A DNA stretch of 64,000 nt from Bradyrhizobium sp. CCGB01 (GCF_024199795.1 NZ_JANADK010000001.1:6200001-6264000), one strand, 5' to 3'; positions 45,148 to 54,012 are shown, counted from the stretch's first letter. The notes: generated by a model from the sequence alone, not told the origin. Numbers and translations are program-made.

Positions 45148-45236
45148 GATTGCAACCTCAGTCCGTACTCCTCCGGACTTCCCTGATTCGCGCAAATCAC
45201 TGCTAGTGATTCTTGCCTGTTTCGCGGGAGCACATC

Positions 45237-45377
45237 ATGACGACGACCCTGGTTTGGACTGGCGTGGCGTTGTGGCTTGGTTTTTGTGCGTTTGTTGTGT
45301 TTGGCCCGTCGGCCGGACCGGTGCAGGTCCCGGCACGTTCGGCCCGCATCGTCCGTCGCAACCCGCACCGGGCGTGA
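45237..45377 (+). CDS. 46-residue single-TM protein
   Basis: Reads MTTTLVWTGVALWLGFCAFV at the start: one membrane helix, then a basic tail (PARSARIVRRNPHRA). ATG at 45237 follows CGGGAG at good spacing. Too short to assign to a family; the ribosome-binding site and the hydrophobic-then-basic pattern support it as real. Confidence 0.5.
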   Translation: MTTTLVWTGVALWLGFCAFVVFGPSAGPVQVPARSARIVRRNPHRA

Positions 45378-45381
45378 GCCC

Positions 45382-45561
45382 GTGCGGATCGCGCTCGTGA
45401 AACGTCAGCCGAAGCGCAGGTGCCGCATCCCGCGGCGCCCGCATCCTGACCTCGACTATTTCTTCGGCCAGCTCGAACGCACCGAAGGCGAGATGCGCGA
45501 CGACACCGGGCCCGAGACGGCGGACCCGGACTACCCGTTCCGGTCACCGCACCGGTATTGA
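45382..45561 (+). CDS. Small basic/acidic protein, hypothetical
   Basis: 59 residues from GTG 45382 (or 54 from GTG 45397), 4 bases after the stop of the 46-residue gene. N-terminal half basic (VKRQPKRRCRIPRRP), C-terminal half acidic (LERTEGEMRDDTGPETAD). No family recognised. Start choice uncertain. Confidence 0.35.
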   Translation: MRIALVKRQPKRRCRIPRRPHPDLDYFFGQLERTEGEMRDDTGPETADPDYPFRSPHRY

Positions 45562-45585
45562 AATTCTTGATCGGACTCTTGCCTG

Positions 45586-45777
45586 ATGAAACCGCACTGC
45601 CCGAACTGCCTGAAGGAAATGACCAAGGCATCCGCGTCGCGTAACCTCTTCAACTGCGAGCCCTGCCGCGAGATCATCCAGTATTTCGGCGGCAGCGCGG
45701 ATCACGGCGAGCCCGGCCCGCAATTCTGCTGGCCGATCCGCCGCAAGCGTTCGGTCCACGCCGCCCACGCGGCCTGA
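45586..45777 (+). CDS. Small zinc-ribbon-like protein
   Basis: 63 residues with paired CxxC motifs HCPNCLKEM and NCEPCREI that could bind one zinc, then a short polar tail. ATG at 45586. Function unknown. Follows the two other small genes on the plus strand. Confidence 0.5.
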   Translation: MKPHCPNCLKEMTKASASRNLFNCEPCREIIQYFGGSADHGEPGPQFCWPIRRKRSVHAAHAA

Positions 45778-45804
45778 TCTCTTCCAAGATCCAGGGGCGC
45801 GGCC

Positions 45805-47229
45805 CTATCCGGCCGCCTCATCCGCATCCCCAGCCATCCGCGGCGGCCGCACCACGGTGACGGTGCAGGCGGCTTCCGAGGCCACCTTCGCCGAGACGCT
45901 GCCCAGCAGCGTGCGGCGGAACGAGCTCTGCCGCGCGCCGATGATGACGTGGTCGACCTGGTTGACCTCGGCGAACTCCAGGAGCGCCGCGGCGGGGTCG
46001 ACGGCTTCCAGCACGTGGACCGACAACCGGCTCTCATCCAGCTTGAGCGGCGTCGCCCAATGCCGGAGCGCGACCAGACGGTCGATATGCTTGTTGGAGC
46101 CCTGCTCGTCGAGCGTCCGGTCGATCGCGATGCGGTTGAGCTTGAGCACGTTGACGCAGGCGAGCCGCGCCGAGGGCAGCGTCGCGAGAATGCGCTCGGT
46201 CGTCACGCGCAGCGCCTCGTTCAGCTCGCCCGCGCCTTCCACCGTGTCGAGCGCCACCGCGAGGATCGGGCTGGAGGCGATTTGCGCGGCGACGTCCGAT
46301 TTCGCGCGCGGCGCCATCACACCCTGGTTGAAGCGCCGCCGCCAAGCGACGCTGAGGGGATCGCGCTTCAACCGTTCCGAACGCGCGGTGAGCTTGACCT
46401 GATCCGGATGGGCCAGATCGAAGGCAAGCTGGGAGGCGGTCGGATAGCGCCACACCGGCTCGATCTCGAGACACCGCAGCACGATCTCCTGGAGCCAGGG
46501 CGGATAGTCCGCGCGCAGGCCGCGCGGCGGATGCGGATCGCGCCAGAGCCGGCGCCGCATCGCGCGCAGCGTCTCGCCCTCGCCGAACGGCCGCTCGCCG
46601 GTGGTGAAGAAATAGAGCAGCACGCCGAGCGAAAACAGATCGCTGCGCGGATCGTCGCGCACCCCCAGTAATCGCTCGGGAGCCATGTAGGGCGCAGTGC
46701 CGTAAGGCAGGCGGAATTCCTCCTGCAGCAGATCAGGCAGGTGGTCGTGATGCGACAGGCCGTAGTCGATCAGCACCGCCTCGCCGGAGTCGCGGAACAT
46801 GATGCTGCTCGGCTTGATGTCATGATGAATCACGTTCTGCCGGTGCAGATCGGCGAGCGCGGTCGCGACCTTGGCGACGAGCTGCCGCGCCTCGTCATAA
46901 GGCAGCGGCAGGTCCGGCAGCCGCTTGTAGAGCGTGGTCCCGACGATGCGCTCGATCACGACATAGGCCTGGTGGGCGAAATCGCCGGTGCCGAAACAGG
47001 ACGGAACGTGCGGTCCCGCGAGCCGCGGCAGGATCATCATCTCCATCTCGAAGGAGACGATCGCGGCGGGATCCTCGCCCTCCGACACCCGCGGAATCTT
47101 CATCAGCAGCGGCACGTCGATGCCGGGATGGGTGACGGTCCACAGCGTCGCCATGCCGCCGGCATGGACGCATTCGCCGATAGTGTAGCCGTCGATCTCG
47201 GCGCCCGATTTGACCAGGGATTGCGGCAT
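45805..47229 (-). CDS. Ser/Thr protein kinase fused to universal stress protein domain
   Basis: 474 residues. Kinase domain ~14-270: glycine loop GECVHAGGMATLW, lysine in PLLMKIPR, helix-C glutamate region FEMEMMILP, catalytic loop IHHDIKPSSIMF, metal loop IDYGLS and APE motif YMAPERL. The loop departs from consensus: HRD is HHD, the usual metal-binding Asn of DxKPxN is Ser, and DFG is DYG. Residues ~315-465 are a UspA-like domain (VDHVIIGARQSSFRRTLLGSVSAKVASEA). The metallophosphoesterase gene ends 6 bases before the kinase start, so the two enzymes are co-expressed. Weak or altered kinase activity is likely. Confidence 0.85.
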   Translation of the reverse strand: MPQSLVKSGAEIDGYTIGECVHAGGMATLWTVTHPGIDVPLLMKIPRVSEGEDPAAIVSFEMEMMILPRLAGPHVPSCFGTGDFAHQAYVVIERIVGTTLYKRLPDLPLPYDEARQLVAKVATALADLHRQNVIHHDIKPSSIMFRDSGEAVLIDYGLSHHDHLPDLLQEEFRLPYGTAPYMAPERLLGVRDDPRSDLFSLGVLLYFFTTGERPFGEGETLRAMRRRLWRDPHPPRGLRADYPPWLQEIVLRCLEIEPVWRYPTASQLAFDLAHPDQVKLTARSERLKRDPLSVAWRRRFNQGVMAPRAKSDVAAQIASSPILAVALDTVEGAGELNEALRVTTERILATLPSARLACVNVLKLNRIAIDRTLDEQGSNKHIDRLVALRHWATPLKLDESRLSVHVLEAVDPAAALLEFAEVNQVDHVIIGARQSSFRRTLLGSVSAKVASEAACTVTVVRPPRMAGDADEAAG

Positions 47230-47235
47230 CGGCCT

Positions 47236-47976
47236 CTAGCGCCCCTGCGACAGCCGGTCGGCCAGCCAATGCGGCAAGCCGTTCTCGCGGATGCGGCTCG
47301 CAGCGGTCTGGATGTCATAGGGCGCGCGGCAATAGGTGATCTGACACGACACGGTGTCGAACAGCACGAAGGCCGCGGATGGATCGCCATCGCGAGGCTG
47401 GCCGACCGAGCCCAGCACGGCCAGCCATTGCCGCCCGCGCAGCAGCGGCACGGAGACGTCGGTCTTGGGCACGAGGCCCGTCATCTTCGCCGTCACCGAC
47501 ATCGAATAAAGCGCCGGACGGTGGATGTGGCCGCAGAAGGTGACATGGGCGGGCGTCGATATCAGGCTCTTGGCGGCATCCGCCGTCGAACGGACATAGT
47601 GCCAGCGCTGCGGGCTGGAGGCTTCCGAATGCACGAACAGGAGATCGGCGTCCTCCACCAGCATCGGCAGTTCGGCGAGGAACCGCCGCTGCGCGACGTC
47701 GAGTCGCCCGCGCGTCCATTCGATCGCGATCTGCGCCTCCGCATTCATGGCCTCGGTCGTGGTGTTGACCGCCTCGTCATGATTGCCGCGGACGGCGACG
47801 GCGCCCTCCCCGACCAGCTCCATCGCGGTATCCACGACCCATTCCGGGTCGGCGCCATAGCCGACGAAGTCGCCGAGCAGGACGAACCGCTCCGCGCCCT
47901 TCGCGCGGGCCACCTTCAGACAGGCCTCGAACGCCTGCCGGTTGCCGTGGATATCCGAGAAGACAGCGAGAAGCAC
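47236..47976 (-). CDS. Metallophosphoesterase (calcineurin-like)
   Basis: 246 residues. Metal ligands in AVFSDIHGN, LLGDFVGYG, VRGNHDEAV, and CGHIHRP; two-metal calcineurin-like phosphatase of the YfcE/DUF2436 kind. Start GTG at 47976 follows GGAGG. In one transcript with the kinase-Usp gene, 6 bases away, so it may reverse the kinase's action, or act on another phospho-compound (inference). Confidence 0.88.
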   Translation of the reverse strand: MLLAVFSDIHGNRQAFEACLKVARAKGAERFVLLGDFVGYGADPEWVVDTAMELVGEGAVAVRGNHDEAVNTTTEAMNAEAQIAIEWTRGRLDVAQRRFLAELPMLVEDADLLFVHSEASSPQRWHYVRSTADAAKSLISTPAHVTFCGHIHRPALYSMSVTAKMTGLVPKTDVSVPLLRGRQWLAVLGSVGQPRDGDPSAAFVLFDTVSCQITYCRAPYDIQTAASRIRENGLPHWLADRLSQGR

Positions 47977-48092
47977 GCACCCTCCACCCTCAAACCTTAT
48001 CGGGAGCCGATAAGGCCAAATTGAGGGACGTCAAGAAGATGCGCCAGCGCCGGTCCGTTTTCCAGCGCTAGCCTGACGCAATGGTGAAGGGC

Positions 48093-48698
48093 CTATTGCT
48101 CGTCCTTCGGCGGCATCCGGGGCGGCGGGATCGGCGTGAACACGGCGCCCTGCGCGCCGGCCGGCGGTGCCAGGAATTCGCCGGTCGAGGAATCGCCGCC
48201 GGTGGTCTCCAAAATGGTCTTCGGCGTCACATATTCCCGGACCATATCGATCAGGCTGCCGTCGCCGCCGCCGAAATCGGCGGCGCGGCCGCCTTGCGGA
48301 TGTCCCAATGCGATCTCGTTCTCGGCGGCATGGGTCTTGTCGGCCAGCCTGTCATTGTAGGGCACACGAAAGGCACGCGGGACGCCGCTCGGGCGATTGT
48401 CCTCGTCCAGCTGCTCGACCCAGAGATAGATCGAGCCGGGATCGCCCTCCAGCGAATGCGGCTCGACGATGCGGGCCTTCAGCAGCTTGAAGGTGGTCGG
48501 CAGCCGGTCCGTGCTGGCCCAGCCGAGCAGCCCGCGCATCTCCGTGAAGCTGACGACATAGAACGCGCTGGTCACGATTACCGCGACGGCCTTGAACGAC
48601 CAGTGCAGCCGCGCATAGACCAGCACGACCAGCAGCAGCGCGCCGATCACGGCGTAGGCGACCGACAGCGTGAGGATGACCGTTGGCAGATTAGTCAC
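48093..48698 (-). CDS. Two-TM membrane protein, hypothetical (third gene of MotA/ExbB-like set)
   Basis: 201 residues. Two membrane helices (ILTLSVAYAVIGALLLVVLVY and AVAVIVTSAFYVVSF), then a soluble domain of ~140 residues with YLWVEQLDEDNRPSGVPRAF and a Pro-rich end (PIPPPRMPPKDEQ). Start GTG at 48698 overlaps the upstream gene by 8 bases. Not recognised; its meaning lies in the tight coupling to the exported-domain protein and the MotA/ExbB-like protein. Confidence 0.7.
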   Translation of the reverse strand: MTNLPTVILTLSVAYAVIGALLLVVLVYARLHWSFKAVAVIVTSAFYVVSFTEMRGLLGWASTDRLPTTFKLLKARIVEPHSLEGDPGSIYLWVEQLDEDNRPSGVPRAFRVPYNDRLADKTHAAENEIALGHPQGGRAADFGGGDGSLIDMVREYVTPKTILETTGGDSSTGEFLAPPAGAQGAVFTPIPPPRMPPKDEQ

Positions 48699-49377
48699 GG
48701 CGTATCCTCTTGGCGTTACTGCTCACACCGGTCCTCGGGTCGAGATCGGCGCCGTTGCGCCAGCTGCTACGGAACGTCTCGAGCAGCGATTTCGGCCGCT
48801 GATTCACATCGACGACCTTGCCCTCCGTGTCGAGCCGGAATCGCACCGCGGTCTTCTCATCGCCGGTGTGGTCGAGCGTGAACTTGTTGTCGAAGACCAC
48901 CTGCGCCGTCGGATTGAGCTTCTGCACCTTCACATTGGCCGTCACGGGCTCGCCGGTCGTCGCGACGAAATGCGAGACGTTCACCGTGTATTCGCCGGCG
49001 AGGATGCCGCGCAGCGTGACGATCTCCTCGCGGATGGGCGAGGCAATCTTCTTGCCGGCGACCATGATGAAGTCGTTGGCCCCGCCGCGATCGTCGCGGT
49101 CGAGCGTGAGGAAGCCGGCCTCGCGGTGACGATACCAGGCAACGTTGCCGGCAGGGTCCTGCACGAACAGGTCGAGATCGTCGGGGTGGTTGTCCGGCCA
49201 GTCCAGCGTGATCATGAACTCGGCCTTGGAGTCGATCTTGCCGTCCTTTGCATCGGGCGAGACCGCAAGCAGGGCGAGAAAGAACAGGAAGGCGATCACC
49301 TGGAGCGCCTTGAACAGCATCACGCCCAGCGGATCGAACGGCTCCTCGCGCGGATAGAGACCGAAATCATCCATCAT
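48691..49377 (-). CDS. Single-TM protein with exported beta domain (second gene of MotA/ExbB-like set)
   Basis: 228 residues. One membrane helix near residues 17-42 (FKALQVIAFLFFLALLAV), then a predicted exported domain with DLDLFVQDPAGN, LTLDRDDRGGAND, EYTVNVSHFV and DNKFTLDHTGDEKT; the DLDLxVxDPxGN motif recalls YfaP/DUF2135-like beta sandwiches. The topology, one helix and a periplasmic domain next to a MotA/ExbB-like partner, resembles ExbD/TolR/MotB. Start ATG at 49377, 4-base overlap with the upstream gene and 8 with the next. Confidence 0.75.
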   Translation of the reverse strand: MMDDFGLYPREEPFDPLGVMLFKALQVIAFLFFLALLAVSPDAKDGKIDSKAEFMITLDWPDNHPDDLDLFVQDPAGNVAWYRHREAGFLTLDRDDRGGANDFIMVAGKKIASPIREEIVTLRGILAGEYTVNVSHFVATTGEPVTANVKVQKLNPTAQVVFDNKFTLDHTGDEKTAVRFRLDTEGKVVDVNQRPKSLLETFRSSWRNGADLDPRTGVSSNAKRIRRD

Positions 49378-50144
49378 GACGGCGTCCCAGTGCCCTTGCG
49401 CTCCAGCACCGGCGTCACATAGGTCTCGGTCAGCACCACCGCGTCCGAGAACACCCGCTGGGTCGCGGCATCCAGCATGTAATACTGGATACGGACCAGG
49501 ATCGAGCCGACGAGGCCCGCCAGCGTCGTGTACATCGCGACCGCCATGCCGTCGCTCATCAGCCCCATCGAGGAGCGCATCGCGACCTTGTCGGCGGCAT
49601 CCAGCCCCGCGATCGGCGCCAGCATGATGATGAAGCCGATGATGGTGCCGAGCAGGCCGAGCTTCATCAGCGTGTCGGAGACGAAGGCGCCGAACCCGTT
49701 GGAGCCGCGCAGCCGGTCGGCGAGATTCCGCAGCAGCAGCGTCTGGTCGACCGGCCGGTAGTCCTGTGCGGCCGCTTTCGTCACGAGGCTCTCGATATGG
49801 TCCCGCACCAGCCCGCGCGGCAGCTTCGCCGTGCCGGCATCGAGCACCTTGCTGCCGCCGGGCGCCGCGAGCGCCTCGCGGCAACGCCGCGCCGCGGCGC
49901 CTTCACGGGCGATCGCCCGCGTCCGCAGGAAGCAGTGGCCGCAGGTCAGGACATAGAGCAGCGCGATGACGCTGGAAATGTAAGTCCGGTCCGATGTCAG
50001 CATCAGGCGGATCAGGCCGAACCGCCACAGCAGCACGACGGCGAAGATCGACAGCCCTGTGAAGATCATCCAGAACAGCAGCGCGCTACGCTCGGATGGG
50101 TCGGCAGCCTGGCCCGCGATCGGTCCAATCGTCATCGAACTCAT
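49374..50144 (-). CDS. MotA/TolQ/ExbB-like proton-channel family membrane protein
   Basis: 256 residues, four predicted helices. The MotA_ExbB domain lies in the C-terminal half (LMKLGLLGTIIGFIIMLAPIAGL, SMGLMSDGMAVAMYTTLAGLVGSI), with the TLGLLGT-type and small-residue-rich second motif typical for stator subunits. Start ATG at 50144 has AGGAG before it. First gene of a tight operon with an ExbD/MotB-shaped partner and a third membrane protein. Such channels convert proton flow into motion of a periplasmic domain; what is driven here is unknown. Confidence 0.8.
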   Translation of the reverse strand: MSSMTIGPIAGQAADPSERSALLFWMIFTGLSIFAVVLLWRFGLIRLMLTSDRTYISSVIALLYVLTCGHCFLRTRAIAREGAAARRCREALAAPGGSKVLDAGTAKLPRGLVRDHIESLVTKAAAQDYRPVDQTLLLRNLADRLRGSNGFGAFVSDTLMKLGLLGTIIGFIIMLAPIAGLDAADKVAMRSSMGLMSDGMAVAMYTTLAGLVGSILVRIQYYMLDAATQRVFSDAVVLTETYVTPVLERKGTGTPS

Positions 50145-50343
50145 GCTGCACTGCTCCTGACCTGCAGGGATTCGCCTGCAACGATTCCTCACCCATTAGA
50201 TCAAAGCCGCCGCGCCCGGTCCAAAGAGCCATGCCCAATCCGGCTTGGGAAATTTGCCCGAGCAGCAAATCCTGCCGCTCCCGCAATTGGCAAGGCGCGG
50301 CGGCGTTGTTAGGCTGACCTTACCAAACGTCGGGGATGATCGC

Positions 50344-51714
50344 ATGCGCCTCGTGCTTCAGCTTGTCGCCCGTCTGCTTCTCATCGTCGCGCTCTGCCTT
50401 GGCGCTGCGACTGTCTGGGCCACGTTCGACGCCTATCGCAGCGTCGACCGGGCGACTGCGGCCTCGGCGCAGCGGGTCGCGCAGGCGCTTCAGGCACTGT
50501 ACTGGCACGAGTTCTTGTTGCGCAGCAGCAGAACCCGCGAGCAGCTCTTGCCGGTTCCGGAGTGGCGCACGCTGGAGACGATGAAGCTGATCTCGCCCGG
50601 CGTGTGCGTCGAGTTCCAGCCGGCCATCGCATTCGAAAGGCCGCTCTGCGGCCAGAGCGTGGGGCTGGGCAAGACGCCGCCGCACTGGTTCGCCGCAATT
50701 GTCCCCGTCTTCCTCGGCAGCCATGCCGAAGTGATAAGGCCCGTCAGCCCCCGCGCGGCAACTGCCGGAACGGTCGTCGCGACGCCGGATGCCGCAGCGG
50801 CCATCTCGCTTGCCTGGGAGTATCTCCTCAACGTGGTCGATGTCGCGCTGCTGATGGCGGCGGCGATCGCGCTCCTGGCGTCGCTTGCCATCGCGCACGC
50901 GCTGGCGCCGGCGCGCACCATCGTCACCGCGCTCCAGCGCATGGCGCGGGGCCAGTATCGCACCAAGCTCCCGCGCTTCCGCTCGATGGAGCTGGCGATG
51001 ATCGGCAGCGCCGTCGGCGAGCTTGGCGGTCGATTGGAGGAAGCCACCGAACAACGCGCGGCGCTGACAAGGCGGCTGATCGAGATCCGCGACGACGAAC
51101 GCCGTGCGCTCGCCCGCGAGCTGCACGACGAGTTCGGCCAAAATCTCTCCGCCATCCTCGCCTTCGCGAACACGATCGAAATGGCGAGCGCGAAGGAGAG
51201 CAAGGACAACGGTATCGCGCAGGACGCGCGCATGATCTCTCAGGCCACCCATCATCTGATGGCCTCGCTGCGCGATGCGCTCAAACGCCTGCGCAATCCC
51301 CTGCCCGAGGAGCTCGGGCTGGAAGCGAGCCTCGTGAATCTGGTGGACAGCTGGCGCTCGCAAAGCGCGGCGCAGCCGACCATCCGGCTCGACGTCAAGG
51401 GCGACCTCACCGACATCAGCGGCCCGGCCGCCACCACCGCCTATCGCGTGGCCCAGGAATGCCTGACCAACGCACTGCGCCACAGCTCGGCGCGCGAGAT
51501 CTCCTTGCGCATCGAGCGGCGCGCCGGTGACGACGACGCGTTGCTGATCCGCGTCGAGGACGACGGCGGCGGCGATGCGGCACGCGTGGCGCAGTCGGCC
51601 GGCTTCGGCCTCACCGGCATCCGCGAGCGGGTCGCGGCGGCCGGCGGATCATTGTCGATCCTCCCCGCCAATCGCGGCCTCAGCGTCGCCGCCACCATTC
51701 CGCTTGCCGCGTGA
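50344..51714 (+). CDS. NarL-type sensor histidine kinase (HisKA_3)
   Basis: 456 residues. One N-terminal helix, an extracytoplasmic region of ~130 residues with two cysteines (GVCVEFQP, ERPLCGQS), a second helix (VDVALLMAAAIALLASLAIAH), HAMP, then HisKA_3 with phospho-histidine in RALARELHDEFGQNLSA, and HATPase (QECLTNALRHSSA, VEDDGGGD, GFGLTGIRERV). It is followed by its cognate response regulator 7 bases downstream. Start ATG at 50344; GGGGATG before it. The signal is not known. Confidence 0.9.
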   Translation: MRLVLQLVARLLLIVALCLGAATVWATFDAYRSVDRATAASAQRVAQALQALYWHEFLLRSSRTREQLLPVPEWRTLETMKLISPGVCVEFQPAIAFERPLCGQSVGLGKTPPHWFAAIVPVFLGSHAEVIRPVSPRAATAGTVVATPDAAAAISLAWEYLLNVVDVALLMAAAIALLASLAIAHALAPARTIVTALQRMARGQYRTKLPRFRSMELAMIGSAVGELGGRLEEATEQRAALTRRLIEIRDDERRALARELHDEFGQNLSAILAFANTIEMASAKESKDNGIAQDARMISQATHHLMASLRDALKRLRNPLPEELGLEASLVNLVDSWRSQSAAQPTIRLDVKGDLTDISGPAATTAYRVAQECLTNALRHSSAREISLRIERRAGDDDALLIRVEDDGGGDAARVAQSAGFGLTGIRERVAAAGGSLSILPANRGLSVAATIPLAA

Positions 51715-51721
51715 GGAAGGC

Positions 51722-52372
51722 ATGAGCGAGGTTGCGGCAACAGGCATCTCCGTGCTGCTGGTCGACGACCATCCGATCGTGCGGCAAGGCTACCGGCGCG
51801 TGCTGGAGAGTCAGGGCGATCTCCATGTCGTGGCGGAAGCCGACAATGCGGCGGACGCCTACGGCGCCTTCAAGACGCACGACCCCGATGTCGTCGTGCT
51901 TGATATCTCGATGCCCGGGGCGAGCGGGCTGGAGGCGATCCGCAACATCCGCGCGCGCAGCCCGCGGGCGCGCATCCTCGTCTTCACCATGCACAACGAA
52001 GCCGTGCTGGTGAAAGCCGCCTTCGGCGCGGGCGCCAGTGGCTTCGTCACCAAGAGCAGCGAGCCATCCGCGGTCGTCACCGCGATCCGCAGCGTCGCGC
52101 GCGGCGAGCGCGCCATGAGCGACGACATCGCCCATATTCTGGCCGAGGACAGCCTGTCGGCGGGCTCGGCGCTGGATCAGCTGGGTGAGCGCGAGATCGA
52201 GATCCTGCGGCAATTCGCCGGCGGCGCGACCACCGAGCAGATTGCTGCGCATCTCAATCTCAGCGTCAAGACGGTGCAGAACTATCACTACCTGATCAAG
52301 ACCAAGACCGGCGCGCGCACCGACGCACAGCTCGTACGGCTGGCGGCGAGTTGCGGGCTGACGAGGATTTAA
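51722..52372 (+). CDS. LuxR/NarL-type response regulator
   Basis: 216 residues. Receiver domain with VLLVDDHPIVRQGYRR, phospho-aspartate in VVVLDISMPGASG, lysine in FVTKSS; then a LuxR/GerE DNA-binding domain (LGEREIEILRQFAGGATTEQIAAHLNLSVKTVQNYHYLIK, marked by TEQIAAHLNLSVKTV). Start ATG at 51722 follows GAGGAAGGC. Partner of the upstream kinase. Confidence 0.93.
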   Translation: MSEVAATGISVLLVDDHPIVRQGYRRVLESQGDLHVVAEADNAADAYGAFKTHDPDVVVLDISMPGASGLEAIRNIRARSPRARILVFTMHNEAVLVKAAFGAGASGFVTKSSEPSAVVTAIRSVARGERAMSDDIAHILAEDSLSAGSALDQLGEREIEILRQFAGGATTEQIAAHLNLSVKTVQNYHYLIKTKTGARTDAQLVRLAASCGLTRI

Positions 52373-52544
52373 AGCTTAGCGACGGCCTGCTCGCATAAGT
52401 TCCCAAGGCCCCCTCATCAAAGCTCTGCTGCCCCAACGAAGATCTCCAGCCTCCCTCAGATTGTGCTAGGCTCGATCGCCGGCACGGCATCGAAGCCACC
52501 CTCGTTCCCGTTGTATGTTTCGCACAACAGCAGGAGACGCTTCC

Positions 52545-53576
52545 ATGACCATCAGGGACAGTCTTCTTGCGGCACTGATCGCCTTCACCGTTTTCGCGAC
52601 CGGAACCACCGAATGCGCAGCAACCGAGGCGAAAGACCAGATCACCATTCTTTACGACGCCTTCGGCACGAATGACGCGATGACAAAGGACTGGGGTTTT
52701 TCCGCCCTCGTCGAGATCGCGGGAAAACGCATCTTGTTCGATACGGGTAACGATCCCGACATCTTCGCGGCAAACGTGAAGGCCAAGGGCGTCAATCTCT
52801 CTGACCTCGACTTTGTCGTTCTTTCGCACCGCCACTCCGATCACATGGCGGGTCTGTCCTACGTCCTGAGCGTCAATCCGACCGTCAAGATCTACGCGCC
52901 GAAGGAAGGGTTTGGCATCTACGGCTCTTCGCTGCCTTCCGGCTTCTACCGGAAAGACGAGGCCTTGCCGCCGGAGATGCGGTACTATGGAGGCAAGCCC
53001 CCGGCAGTGATGAAGTTTGGCTCGGCATGGGCCAACGCGAACTTCGAGCTGATCGATCAGACGACCGAGATTGCTCCCGGTATCACGCTCATTTCGCTGA
53101 TCTCCGACGCGCCCGGGACAAGAGAGCTCAAGGAGCTGTCCTTGGCTGTCAACACGGCAGACGGTGTAATCCTTCTGGTCGGTTGTTCGCACCCCGGGAT
53201 CGAGCGCATCGTCGAGGCGGCAAGCATCATCAATCCCAGGATTCATCTCATCGCAGGCGGATTTCATCTGGTCGTCGCACCTGACGAGGCCATCGCAAAA
53301 GTTGTGACCGCTCTGAAGGACAGGTTCAAGGTCGACGCCGTAGCACCAGGACATTGCACCGGTGAGCCGACTTTTGCCGCGCTCAAGAAGGCGTTCGGCG
53401 ACAACTATCTCTATGCCGGCCTCGGCACGTCGATTTCGGTTGGAACGAGTGGGAATGCCAGACGTGGGGAGGGTCCGACGCTTGACGACCTTGCAACGTA
53501 TCGCAGACTGGCCGGGCGGGAAGACCCGTTCGGCATATTGCGGTCGCGCGGCTTGCGGTCGGGATCCGCGCTCTAG
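52545..53576 (+). CDS. Exported MBL-fold metallo-hydrolase
   Basis: 343 residues. Signal peptide (AALIAFTVFATGTTECAA), then a metallo-beta-lactamase fold of the COG1237 type: ILFDTGNDPDIFAAN, the metal motif LSHRHSDHMAG, GCSHPGIERIVEAA, and AGGFHLVVAPDE. The best-known relative makes an intermediate of methanopterin biosynthesis, but exported bacterial members have unknown substrates. Start ATG at 52545 after CAGGAG. No operon partner. Confidence 0.85.
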   Translation: MTIRDSLLAALIAFTVFATGTTECAATEAKDQITILYDAFGTNDAMTKDWGFSALVEIAGKRILFDTGNDPDIFAANVKAKGVNLSDLDFVVLSHRHSDHMAGLSYVLSVNPTVKIYAPKEGFGIYGSSLPSGFYRKDEALPPEMRYYGGKPPAVMKFGSAWANANFELIDQTTEIAPGITLISLISDAPGTRELKELSLAVNTADGVILLVGCSHPGIERIVEAASIINPRIHLIAGGFHLVVAPDEAIAKVVTALKDRFKVDAVAPGHCTGEPTFAALKKAFGDNYLYAGLGTSISVGTSGNARRGEGPTLDDLATYRRLAGREDPFGILRSRGLRSGSAL

Positions 53577-53670
53577 CGCGCAATTCGCATCTTTATCCAG
53601 CGCTTCGGGCGAGCGGAATGGAACCGACACCGTCGCGCTTTGGTTAGCAGCAGAGTGAAGGAGTTGCGCC

Positions 53671-53976
53671 ATGAGTAAGGCTATGCACCGAACGGTCGTC
53701 GATCATCCGCTCCTCACGGTGGGTGAACTCATCGACGAACTCTGCCGCTTACCGGATACGGCCGTCGTCCACTTCCACTGCCCCGCACTCGATCAGGAGC
53801 TAACTTTCTACCGCCTTCGGAGGCGGTCAAAGGACGCCGTCGAAATCGCGGTGAATGCATATCCGCAGAGCCCGCCGGTTGTCCCAGCGTCCGGCGCCGG
53901 TTTTCACGCGCGGAGACAATCTGCCCCCTCGGCGCCCCTTCGCGAGGAGACCCTACTGCGCAAGGCAAAAGGCTGA
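53671..53976 (+). CDS. Hypothetical protein
   Basis: 101 residues; ATG at 53671 with AAGGAG before it. A small alpha/beta part (TVGELIDELCRLPDTAVVHFHC, LTFYRLRRRSKDAVEIAV) then a disordered basic tail. Not recognised. Stands alone 94 bases after the MBL gene. Confidence 0.55.
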   Translation: MSKAMHRTVVDHPLLTVGELIDELCRLPDTAVVHFHCPALDQELTFYRLRRRSKDAVEIAVNAYPQSPPVVPASGAGFHARRQSAPSAPLREETLLRKAKG

Positions 53977-54012
53977 ATCGGCTCTTACGCGTTCTGGAGG
54001 GAGGGTATCGGT

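Noticed and set aside
48093..50144. MotA/ExbB-like trio as a Zorya (ZorAB) defence system
   Set aside because: No OmpA-type ZorB domain and no ZorC/D/E genes nearby; the second protein has a different exported domain.
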